64,000 nucleotides of DNA from Sciurus carolinensis. Taxonomy: Eukaryota; Chordata; Mammalia; Rodentia; Sciuridae. This document shows, one piece after another, positions 56,025-64,000 of this stretch. How positions within the stretch are numbered: the first letter of the stretch is position 1; every line of letters begins with the position of its first letter. The notes under the pieces were generated by a model, which did no database searches, had not been told where the DNA came from, and saw only the letters and a program-made list of their open reading frames with translations. Position numbers and translations under genes: made by a program. The stretch covers positions 85,183,758 to 85,247,757 of the forward strand of contig NC_062217.1 in the NCBI RefSeq assembly GCF_902686445.1. Direction: 5' to 3'.

Positions 56025-56195
56025 GAGTACAGTGGCGCAGGCCTATAATCGCAGTGGCTCTGGAGGCTGAGGCAGGATTGCAAGTTCAAAGCCAGCCTCA
56101 GCAACTTAGTGAGGCCTTATGTAACTTAGTGAGACCCTGTCTCAAAAAAAATATAAAGAGCACCCCCTGGGTTCAACCCCTGGTACTCCCCCACC
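56025..56195 (+). mobile_element. B1-ID composite SINE, sense, with deleted ID half
   Basis: GAGTACAGTGGCGCAGGCCT, CAAAGCCAGCCTCAGCAACT and CTGGGTTCAACCCCTGGTAC. The A-box part of the ID half is missing. Confidence 0.85.
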
Positions 56196-56791
56196 TCCAA
56201 ATTCTTGTAACTGTAAGAAGGAATAACATAGAAGCTGTTTTCAATCATTAATACCTTGTAGTAAATTTATTTCTGAAAATTTCCAGTCTCCTATAAAGGT
56301 AGGAATCAGAGCAGCTAAGGGCATGGGCACCTTTAAAGTGGTGTTCCAAAAAAACAGATTTCAGAAGCACAAAAATAAAACTTAAATATAAAGTTAATTT
56401 CTGGTTATAGTATATATAATTAAAATGACAAATATTTTGGTATAAAAATACAAGTAAATACTTGTTGAGAAAAGTTAAATGTATACATAAAGTATAAAAG
56501 AAAATTGTTCTGTAGAAGAGTCCATCTTTTCATTTTATTGCAGAAAGTATTGCTAAAATATCTTCTTAAGAGGAGTTTTTAAATGACTCTGGCCACATAT
56601 TTAAGCAACCTGCTTTGATAATACCAGCTCTTTGCTTTTGCAATGATTGTTTTGGCATATATTATCTGTTTAATTATCCTTCATATCTGACTTTTTGGTA
56701 CACTCAGCAATCTGTAGGCAGAACTAAATTATACTTTACATTTTAGAGATTCAGTATCCTCAAACTTAACTTTTCTTTTTTCTTTCCTCAG

Positions 56792-56924
56792 AATGAACTG
56801 ACAGATACACGTGCAAAATTCCACGTACTTTTTCTTTTCTTTGTGGCTGCAATGTTCCTGATCAGTGTTCTCTCACTATTCAGTTACCACTGCTGGCTAG
56901 TTGGAAAAAATAGAACAACAATAG
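56792..56924 (+). CDS. ZDHHC20: ZDHHC20 exon 8, residues 199-243 (TM4, TTxE motif)
   Basis: Phase 0 start after CTTTCCTCAG. Encodes NELTDTRAKF, the fourth membrane helix HVLFLFFVAAMFLISVLSLF, then SYHCWLVGKNRTTI, and the first base of Glu243. Residues 240-243 (Thr-Thr-Ile-Glu) are the TTxE motif, conserved in DHHC enzymes and packed near the active site. The donor is ATAG|GTAAGT. Confidence 0.97.
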
Positions 56925-57274
56925 GTAAGTAGGCTAAAATAAAATATAATTATTTAGGGAAATGACCACAAATGAATATGTAATCTAAAGAAGAACAGTA
57001 AGAGAAGTATAAAATAATTTTGTATTTAAGTTAACTGATTGTATCCATTTGCTATGTAATAAGTATAAAGATTCATTTTGTTGAAGGATAAAGAAGTACA
57101 ATTATATATATACTTTCAGTAATGCATTCTGTATAAAAGGAACTATTTTATAAATTTTAATTAAAGTTACTTCCTGCATTTATATAGTATCTTTTAAAAA
57201 ACAAATCAATGAAAGACAGTGCTTTCATGCTTAAAGGAAGTTCATCCTCCAAGAACCAAAACATTTAAAAAAAA

Positions 57275-57396
57275 CTTTTTTTTTAGTTGCCAACAGACCT
57301 TTATTTTATTTATGTTTATGTAGTGCTGAGAACTGAACTCAGTGCTTCACACATGCCAGGCAAGTGCTCTGCCACTAAGCTACACCCCCAGCCCCT
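57275..57396 (-). mobile_element. ID SINE with long tail, antisense
   Basis: TTAGTTGCCAACAGACCTTT tail, GCTGAGAACTGAACTCAGTG and AAGCTACACCCCCAGCCCC. Confidence 0.9.
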
Positions 57397-57405
57397 TAAA
57401 TTCTT

Positions 57406-57490
57406 TTTTTTTTTAATTGTTTGTTTTATTTAGTTATACATAATAGCAGAATGCATTTTGATTCATTGTACACAAATGGGATACAACCCT
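57406..57490 (-). mobile_element. L1-type 3' fragment, antisense
   Basis: AGTTATACATAATAGCAGAA, TGCATTTTGATTCATTGTAC and ACAAATGGGATACAACCC, complementary to the end of 30890-31025. Confidence 0.7.
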
Positions 57491-58120
57491 TAAAGTCTTA
57501 ATTACAGTTTATCTTTTAGCTAAAACATGTCAACAACATTTTTCATGTATATTTACATTTTCCCCCACAATTACGCATTTAACTGGCATATGTTCTGTAG
57601 TTAAAGCTAAACAATAGTGCTTTTGATGTGTCATTATTTCCATCTTTGTGTCAGTTGTCAGTCAAACCTAATGCACTGTATCACTAGTATCAGCATTATT
57701 ATTATTTTAATACAGAAAAATGAACAGAGATTTTTAGAGAAGCATTTAGATATTTATATTGAGATCATTCTAATCCCATATGTTACTGAGTCATGTAAGT
57801 TTTAGTGGTCTTCGATTGTAAGGATTTGTTTGCCCTTCCTTCCCCAGTTCAACCCCCACTGTTGAATTCTCTTCCAGTTCCATCATGCCTTCATTCCTTT
57901 TCTGTGTAAATAAATTTCCTTATATTTATTAACTAAATTGTCTTCTTCACAGATTATCCTGCTATCCCGTTACCCTTAATCAGAGATGACAAAGAGTTGA
58001 CCTGCATGCAAAGCCTAGACTTTAAACCCCCCCTACATTAACTAAAAACTAAGAGATTTCACATAGAAAACCAGAATTATTTTTTAAATTGACAGATCAG
58101 GTAGTGGTGAGCCCATCTTA

Positions 58121-58212
58121 GTTTTTTTTTTTTTTTTTTTTGCTGGGGATCAAACCCAGGGCCTTGTGCTTGCAAGACAAGCACTCTACCAACTGAGCTA
58201 TCTCCCCAGCCC
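58121..58212 (-). mobile_element. ID SINE, antisense, young
   Basis: A T run of about 20, TGCTGGGGATCAAACCCAGG and CTGAGCTATCTCCCCAGCCC. CCATCTTAG is duplicated on both sides. Confidence 0.95.
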
Positions 58213-58369
58213 TCCATCTTAGAATTTAATAGTAGCCAACTGCTAATAGATGGGGAATGAACCCTTTAATTTGCTGCAGTTCTCACTGAGCCTGTTTCTT
58301 TTCCTGCCCATCTCTTTAGATATCTGAGAGGTTGGAATTTCCAGGGAACCCTCTGTTCTTTCTGAATAA

Positions 58370-59300
58370 TTTTTTTTTTTCAAAAAATTTATTTGAAGTT
58401 GAATATTTCTTTCTGCATATCTGTTATTTCACTGTATAAAAATAACACCAGCAAGTGTTGTATATTATAAAATTAAGACAGTATTGTTCTTTTGACACTG
58501 TACAACAAATACTTTCCTCTACTCCCAGTTTTTTCCAGTGGGAAGATCAGTAAGTATATTGATCCAAATCCATGAGTGAATGTAAGCAAGTTACAATATT
58601 ATATAAGATTTATGACAAAATTATCCTTGATGTACAAACTTTTTTAAAGTAGTTTTTAGCACAGATAGTTTCATGAATTCTGATACCAAAATCTAAAGCC
58701 TACTCTAAAAATCATAAGGAATTGTAAAAAAGATATATATTGTGTTTATCTTTAGTTATTGGCAAGTTAAGTGGCATCTTCTTCCAGTTACAGCTTTGAG
58801 TAGTTTCTTTTTAAGTCTTCTGTCCACCACTAATTTAAGACAACTGTGCTGAAGTTATTCCACACTTTTTTATTCGGGGTACCATTTTCATTTCAATAAA
58901 TTTTACATATTTCTCATATGCTTCTTCATTCATCAGGTCATCTTTATCAACCAACCATCCTTATAATCAGATTTGTTTACAAGCCCTGGATTTTCTTCAA
59001 GTGCCTCATTAATTTCAATTACTTCTGATAGAGGAGAATGAAGTTCACTGGCAGCTTTCACACTTTCCAAAGCACCAAACTCTGTTTTTTTCAATTTTGT
59101 CCCAATTTCAGGCAGACTGCTGTAAACAACATCTGCCAGAACTTCCTGTGCCAAAATGGCTGATTCCCACTATTCCAATACCATTTTCTGTAGTTATCCA
59201 TTCATATTTCTCAGTGAATTTACACACAGAGGTCCTATGTACAGTGTCCAGATGGTGCCTACCCTCAGCCACCAGGGCCATGGCAGACACTTTACAACCA
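58370..59300 (-). pseudogene. GCSH: Processed pseudogene of GCSH (glycine cleavage H protein)
   Basis: The - strand carries, 5' to 3', a short leader-like piece, then [20 protein letters not shown] (59108-59368 frame), a frameshift, then [37 protein letters not shown] and [20 protein letters not shown], ending KMT-stop at 58933. This is the lipoyl-carrier H protein of the mitochondrial glycine cleavage system. The lipoyl-lysine site (ESVKAASE) is still visible. There are no introns. A 3' UTR with AATAAA (complement of 58388-58393) and a terminal A run (T at 58370-58380) show retrotransposition. Frameshifts, a deletion after KMT and loss of much of the targeting leader make it non-functional. 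The 5' limit is approximate. Confidence 0.93.
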
Positions 59301-59409
59301 AGCTTGAAGTCATGGTCTGTAATCACCTTCTGCTTCATGATCAAGTGCCACCATCTCCCATCTTTCACCTTCCCCTACCAAGACCCTCCAAGCCCCATAT
59401 AGGTCCCTA

Positions 59410-59625
59410 TTTAGATAAAATTGAATTCTTTCACCTCTGTCTCCCAGGGAACCATGAGTATTTTAGTGCTTCTCATATGTAATTTTGCTAGACTGTAGGT
59501 TCTTTGGTAGGAATTTTGTCTAATTTTATCTATGGGTCCCAAATACCTGATACTGTGCTATCAGGAACATAGTAAGAAGTTCATAAATGATGAGTAAAGT
59601 TGGAAGTTAGAGTATCTTTTAAAAA
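59410..59625 (+). mobile_element. L2 3' end, sense
   Basis: GCTAGACTGTAGGTTCTTTG, GTAGGAATTTTGTCTAATTT, CCCAAATACCTGATACTGTG and TTCATAAATGATGAGTAAAG. Confidence 0.75.
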
Positions 59626-59635
59626 CAGAAGTCAA

Positions 59636-59770
59636 GGACTGGGGTTGTCACTTGGTGGTAGAGCACTTGCCTAGCATGTGTGAGACACTAGGTTCAGTCC
59701 TCAGCACCACATAAAAGTAAATAAAACAAAGGCATTATGTCTATATACAACTAAAAAAAAATAAAAAAAA
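59636..59770 (+). mobile_element. ID SINE with squirrel-type tail, sense
   Basis: GGACTGGGGTTGTCACTTGG, CACTAGGTTCAGTCCTCAGC and a GGCATTATGTCTATATACAA tail. CAGAAGTCAAG and TAGAAATCAAG flank it. Confidence 0.9.
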
Positions 59771-60175
59771 TAGAAATCAAGTAAGATATACTTCATTAGA
59801 TTTTTCAGTAATATCAGATAATTATTTGACATGTTGTTTTATGATTGATGAAAAATGTACTTTTTCTCAAATAAGTGTCAGAAATTTATCTTTTAAAAAT
59901 ATTTTCTTTTTAATTGGCACATAGTAATTGTACATATGTGTAGAATATAATGTGACATTTCAGTACATATATGAAAAGTGTGATCCGATAATTGGCATAT
60001 TGCTCACCTCATGTTACTTCTAGCTTTTCTTTAATTGCCACAAATATTTATTTTAAATGATATTTATAGTTTTTTATGTCAAAGCTTGTAGTTTTTTTCA
60101 TGTCAAAGACATATATTCTTTTATGATTTTTAAGTAGATTAATTTATATATATATATGCCTTTTTTCTTTAACAG

Positions 60176-60302
60176 AATCATTTCGTGCACCCACGTTTTC
60201 ATATGGACCTGATCCAAATGGTTTCTCTCTTGGGTACAGTAAAAACTGGAGACAAGTCTTTGGTGATGAAAAGAAATATTGGTTACTTCCAGTATTTTCA
60301 AG
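60176..60302 (+). CDS. ZDHHC20: ZDHHC20 exon 9, residues 243-285 (PaCCT region)
   Basis: Completes Glu243, then encodes SFRAPTFSYGPDPNGFSLGY, SKNWRQVFGDEKKYWLLPVF and S, ending two bases into codon 285. Asn266 with Trp267 lies in the conserved C-terminal PaCCT region, which contacts TM3/TM4 and supports folding. Tyr263 occupies a place where I recall Cys in the human protein, and Pro256 one where I recall Gly. The acceptor is TTTAACAG and the donor is AG|GTAATT. The next exon is outside the window. Confidence 0.97.
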
Positions 60303-60912
60303 GTAATTTATAAAATGCAATTCTCAGAAATTATGGAGTCTGTGGTAGTTTCTATCTCTGGTTAAATGTCTTGAGAATCAGAGAATATAATACATTGTGA
60401 CATTTATAAAAGCCTTGAGATGAAAATTCAAATATATTGATTGCATATAAAATGTTTTTATTACATAAATAGTAAAGGAATGTTTGAACAAATAATTTGA
60501 ATAGAAAGTGGGGAAAAAGATGACTCATAAAAAATTAAGAATCACTTTTTCCTTCTAAATGAAAATAAACTGAAGTAAAGAATCTTTTAAGATTTACACC
60601 TCTTACCCATAGTTACAAAGATTCCATCACAGATGCGAATTAATGTGTTTTTCATTCTTAAATCAAAGAAAACCAAACACATATGCAATAATGCCTCAAG
60701 TGCAAAAGAATGTATGTTCAAGATGATTCAGTTTTTATTTCTCCCTAATTCCCAGCTGTTTTAGGCCATCTGCATACCAAAGACACTATAGAAAAGGTGG
60801 GGGGGGATTGAAATTAAAGTGGCAGATTGGTATGAGTCATAGGGTTTTTCCTTAATTAGTGAAATTGCCTGTTGTTGTGTGGCTGAAAGTGACTTATTTG
60901 GACTTCATTTTT

Positions 60913-61021
60913 AAAAAAATACCTTTATTTGTTTATTCATTTTTATGTGGTGCTGAGGATGTAATCCAGTGCCTTACATGTCCTAGGCAAGTGCTATACC
61001 ACTGAGTCACAACCCCAACCC
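60913..61021 (-). mobile_element. ID SINE with long tail, antisense
   Basis: TTTTTATGTGGTGCTGAGGA, TGTAATCCAGTGCCTTACAT and GTCACAACCCCAACCCC. TTGGACTTCATTTTT is exactly duplicated on both sides. Confidence 0.93.
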
Positions 61022-61065
61022 CCTTGGACTTCATTTTTGAAGGACATTTTTGCTTGCTAGAATTC

Positions 61066-61159
61066 TTTTTTTTTTTTTTTTTCTTTTTCTGGTGCTGGGA
61101 ATCGAACCCAGGGCCTTACAAGGCAAGCACTCTACCGACTGAGCTATCTCCCCAGCCCC
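61066..61159 (-). mobile_element. ID SINE, antisense, young
   Basis: A T run, CTGGTGCTGGGAATCGAACC and CTGAGCTATCTCCCCAGCCC. CTTGCTAGAATTCT and CTTGATAGAATTCT flank it. Confidence 0.93.
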
Positions 61160-63337
61160 CTTGATAGAATTCTAAATGTTGTTTCACTGTCTCCTGGCTT
61201 GCATTTTTCTTATGCAAAGTTTGTGTTCACTCTTATTTTTTTCATTTTCTGTATAATGTATCTTTTCTCTGGCTGTTATGAAGACTTTATCACTACTTTG
61301 ATGAAAATTAAACCTTGGTTTAATTTTCATGATTCTTGTGCTTGGATTAGTTGACCTTCTTGCCTCTGGTTTTATAGTTTTTATCAATATCAGAAAAATT
61401 AACTGTTATTTCTTCTGTCATCTCTCATTACTGCAGCGATATCAATTACATATGTATTAGAGTGAAGGTTTTCCCACAGCTCAGTTGATGTTCATTTTAT
61501 TTTCCATCTTTTTGTGTTCCATTTTTTATAGATCTTATTGGTATGTGCTCAAGTTCATTCTTCTTTTGTATACTTTATCCATTTACTTATGTTTTCAAGA
61601 TTTTTCTATTCCCAATGATTAGAACAGGACTAATTATTTTGAAGGTTATTTCCTCTAATCAGTGAATTCATGGTTTGGGTTTTTTTCCTCCCTTCCTTTA
61701 AAGATATCTTCTGCTATCTGTTATCTTCTGCTTTGCATGGTTTACAACCAACCAGCCTCTTACTATATTCCACTGTTTATAAATTAGTGTCATCACACCC
61801 TCATGCTTCTAAAATTTTAACTTGCTCATGGTTTTAAGCAGTTTGAACATGATCATATTCCTTGATGTTTATCCTACCTAATGATCTTTAGACTTCTTGA
61901 ATCTGTGAATTTATAGTTTTCATGAGATTTGAATACTTTATCATTTATGTCTTTAGTTGGTTTGTTGTAGTTTTATATTTTTTGTTTGTGTGTTTTTATT
62001 CCTTTTCCTACTCTCCTCTTTTGTTCCCCTTCCCCACCAATTTTTTTTCCTACTTTCAAGTATATATTTGTTAAATTGCTTGGTGGTCACCCACAAGTCA
62101 TTTGCTGTTCTGTCCTTGTCCCCCATCTTCTTTTTTGTGTTTGCTTTATTTTGTTTAGTTTCTCCTGCTACATCTATAAATTCATGGATCTCCTCTTCTG
62201 CATTGTCAGTTCTGTTGGTAAGCCTATCCAGTAAGTTTTTCATTACAGATGTTATATTTTTCAGCTTTAGAATTTCAGTTTAATTTGTTTTTATATCTCA
62301 TATTTATTTTCAATACATTCTTTTTTCCTTTAAATTCACATTTATAATCACTGTTTGGAAGTCTTTTGCTGAAATTGCTGATTTTCCGATTCTTTTCTCT
62401 TGGTTTGCACCTCCACCCCCTTTAGCTGTGGATCACATTTTCTGTTGCTTTTCATGCCTAGTAACTTTCTGTTAGCTGGTGAAATGTTGAATGTTATTTT
62501 GCTGAGTATCTAGATTTTATTGTCTCTCTTTAAATAATTGAATTTTGTTTTGGCAGGCGGGTACTTACGTTTCAGCTTGGGGTTTTTTTGTTGTTGTTGT
62601 TATTGTTTGTTTTGGTACCATACCTGAACCCAGGGGTGCTTATCCACTGAGCCACATCTCCAGCCCTTTTTTTAAAATATATTTAGTTTAGAGACAGGGC
62701 CTCACTAAATTGCTGAGTCTGGCTTTGAAGTTGCAATCCTCCTGTTTCAACCTCCAAGCCCCTGGGATTACAGGCCTGCACCATCATGTGAGGCTCAGCT
62801 TGGGATTTTTGAGGTTCATTTTAAGCTTTACTACAATGCATCCAGCATAGCATTTTCTCTACAGCTAGTTTAGCACTATAATAAAGGTGGGATCTCTCCC
62901 AAAACCATGTGTTCAGTGAGATCTCTCTACTGTGGCTTGTCAATTTTAATGCCTCCCTATAGATACTGTGAATCTGTTCAACTTACACTTCCCAGTTGTT
63001 TTCCCAGTTCCCCTGTGTGGCTTACTCTTCATCAAAAGATTCAAGTACAGTACTATGGATATATCTGTAGCCTTTTCTCTGCATACCTTCCTCTTCGTCA
63101 GAGATGTCTTGTAGATTCTTGCCACTTGGCTTCTCAGAACTCCCATCTCTGTTACCTCAATTCAATAAAACTACGTCGCTTTGCTTGGATTCCCCTCTGT
63201 GCTGAGGTTCTGGCAGAAAGCTGGGACTCACTTGTTCGAATTTTCTTCTTTCGGAGACCATGGTCCCATCCTGTCTGTTTTCCAAAAAGTTATTTTGTAT
63301 GCTGTTCAGTTTCTGGCTGTTTCAGACTGTAGGTAAG
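61160..63337 (-). mobile_element. Old L1 (L1M/HAL1-type), antisense, 2 kb
   Basis: TATTTCTTCTGTCATCTCTC, CATGGATCTCCTCTTCTGCA, CAGATGTTATATTTTTCAGC, ATGCCTAGTAACTTTCTGTT and GAAATGTTGAATGTTATTTT follow the antisense old-L1 order. Similar text resumes after the SINE at 62584-62795 up to about 63337. ORFs on either strand here are by-products. Assignment of the last 500 bases is less certain. Confidence 0.6.
62584..62795 (-). mobile_element. B1-ID composite SINE, antisense
   Basis: GGTACCATACCTGAACCCAG, TTTAGAGACAGGGCCTCACT and GGATTACAGGCCTGCACCAT. TCAGCTTGGGGTTTTT and TCAGCTTGGGATTTTT flank it. Confidence 0.92.
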
Positions 63338-63465
63338 GCTGCTGGGTTTGTGGCTCAGTGGTGGAGCACCTGCCTGGCATGTGTGAGACACTGGGTTCAA
63401 GTCTCAGCATCACACATAAATAAAATAAAGGTTCATTAACAAAAAAAAAAAAAAAAAAAAAAAAA
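63338..63465 (+). mobile_element. ID SINE with squirrel-type tail, sense
   Basis: GGCTGCTGGGTTTGTGGCTC, CTGGGTTCAAGTCTCAGCAT, CACATAAATAAAATAAAGGT and a pure A tail. Confidence 0.92.
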
Positions 63466-63554
63466 CTGTGGACAAATTTACTAGTTATTCTCTCTTGGCT
63501 AAAAGTGAAGTCCTTATTGTATACAATTTTGGTATGCTAAGAATGAAATTAGTG

Positions 63555-63651
63555 GGACTGGGGAGATAGTTCAGTTGGTGGAGTGCTTGCCTTGCATGCA
63601 CAAGGCCCTGGGTTCGATCCCCAGCACCGCAAAAAAAAAAAAAAAAAAAAA
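63555..63651 (+). mobile_element. ID SINE, sense, young, inserted at the U6 pseudogene start
   Basis: GGACTGGGGAGATAGTTCAG, GGTTCGATCCCCAGCACCGC and over 20 A. The exact 16-bp duplication AAGAATGAAATTAGTG lies at 63539-63554 and 63652-63667. Its last three bases are the first three bases of the U6 copy. Confidence 0.96.
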
Positions 63652-63664
63652 AAGAATGAAATTA

Positions 63665-63763
63665 GTGCTCACCTCAGCAGCACATATGCTAAATTGGGAA
63701 TTATACGGAGAAGATTAGCATGGCCCCTGCCTGCTATGCGAAGTTCCATACGTCTTTTTTTTT
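63665..63763 (+). pseudogene. U6 spliceosomal snRNA pseudogene
   Basis: GTGCTCACCTCAGCAGCACA, TATGCTAAATTGGGAATTAT, GGAGAAGATTAGCATGGCCC and CTGC match the U6 5' stem-loop, the pseudoknot/ACAGAGA region (here ACGGAGA) and the AGC-containing catalytic region. After that most of the 3' stem is deleted or scrambled, ending GTTCCATACGTC and a T run. An altered ACAGAGA box and a missing 3' domain make it a non-functional retrocopy. Confidence 0.95.
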
Positions 63764-63764
63764 A

Positions 63765-64000
63765 AGACTAAAAGCTCTTGGAAACAGATTTTCTTTCTTT
63801 TGTTCACTGCTGTATCCCTCTTGTGTAAAATATTACTCAGAATATCGTAGGTATTCAACAGATACTTGGGGTTTTTATTGTTTCTCAGTACTAGAGAACC
63901 ATGCCAGGACCTCACAAGCACTCCAGTGCTGAGCTGCATCCCCAGCCCTAGATATTTGTTTAATGAATGTTTAGTGAATGTTATTGAATGAATAAATATG
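63765..64000 (+). mobile_element. L2 3' end, sense, split by an ID element
   Basis: ACTAAAAGCTCTTGGAAACA, TTCACTGCTGTATCCCTCTT, CGTAGGTATTCAACAGATAC and, after the SINE, AATGTTATTGAATGAATAAA. Confidence 0.75.
63870..63948 (-). mobile_element. ID SINE, antisense
   Basis: CTCAGTACTAGAGAACCATG, then GCACTCCAGTGCTGAGCTGC and ATCCCCAGCCC. AGATACTTG and AGATATTTG flank it. Confidence 0.75.

Larger units (their letters stand above)
50193..56791 (+). other. ZDHHC20: ZDHHC20 intron 7
   Basis: Donor GTAAGT, acceptor CTTTCCTCAG. It holds an old L1 piece, L2 and MIR relics and nine SINEs. Nothing assignable in 50193-50605, 50935-51585, 52255-52553, 53050-53885, 55240-55778 and 56195-56791. Confidence 0.85.
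56925..60175 (+). other. ZDHHC20: ZDHHC20 intron 8
   Basis: Donor GTAAGT, acceptor CTTTAACAG. It contains the GCSH pseudogene, an L2 tail, an L1 scrap and three SINEs. Nothing assignable in 56925-57275, 57490-58120 and 59770-60175, apart from a (TA)n run at 60143-60158. Confidence 0.85.
60303..64000 (+). other. ZDHHC20: ZDHHC20 intron 9 (partial)
   Basis: Donor GTAATT; no acceptor with a matching ZDHHC20 exon was found before the window ends. It holds a long antisense old L1, SINEs, the U6 pseudogene and an L2 tail. 60303-60912 shows nothing assignable. Confidence 0.8.

Noticed and set aside
59097..59482. Two overlapping + strand ORFs of about 100 codons
   Set aside because: They are the opposite-strand shadow of the GCSH pseudogene.
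61953..62283. ORFs of about 100 codons on both strands, phenylalanine-rich on + and lysine-rich on -
   Set aside because: The region is an old antisense L1. The lysine-rich - strand text fits a mutated L1 coding fragment, not a gene.
62907..63332. 141-codon + strand ORF
   Set aside because: No recognisable protein, no splice or promoter context, and it lies in an apparently antisense L1-derived stretch.
1..64000. CRISPR array, operon, integrase or phage-like system
   Set aside because: The direct repeats seen are all dispersed SINEs or microsatellites. The gene has spliceosomal introns, so this is vertebrate nuclear DNA.

Overview
The window is 64 kb of mammalian nuclear DNA. Its dense tRNA-derived ID elements and B1-ID composite SINEs, with pure A tails and squirrel-type tail sequences, suggest a sciurid rodent (squirrel, marmot or ground squirrel). 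The species assignment is an inference from repeats. One protein-coding gene occupies almost everything. It is ZDHHC20, a DHHC-type protein S-acyltransferase (palmitoyltransferase), on the + strand.

Layout: 1-2280 is upstream DNA with two decayed repeats. 2300-3070 is a CpG-rich, GC-box promoter with exon 1. Coding exons 1-9 lie at 2678-2795, 30193-30219, 34751-34854, 41960-42080, 47650-47719, 48877-48909, 50072-50192, 56792-56924 and 60176-60302. All junctions are GT-AG and the reading phase closes across every one. Together they encode residues 1-285, from TM1 through the zinc-binding DHHC cysteine-rich domain (catalytic Cys156) to TM4, the TTxE motif and the Asn-Trp (PaCCT) region. The remaining C-terminal exons (about 80 residues, by recall of the human protein) lie beyond position 64000.

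The introns, including a 27-kb intron 1, are filled with transposon remains. These are about 60 SINEs (ID and B1-ID), L1 of several ages in both orientations, L2, MIR and MaLR LTRs. There are two gene-derived relics: a processed GCSH pseudogene on the - strand in intron 8, and a U6 snRNA pseudogene with an ID element inserted at its 5' edge in intron 9.

Points most worth a second look: (1) an open, stop-free N-terminal extension of exactly 67 codons upstream of the canonical ATG; (2) a candidate unannotated 60-nt phase-1/phase-1 cassette exon at 13506-13565; (3) the catalytic DHHC motif sits in a symmetric 33-nt micro-exon whose skipping would be in frame, whereas skipping the 27-nt exon 2 creates a stop at the junction; (4) a 37-bp near-identical repeat flanking exon 6. 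I saw no CRISPR arrays, operons or other exotic system.
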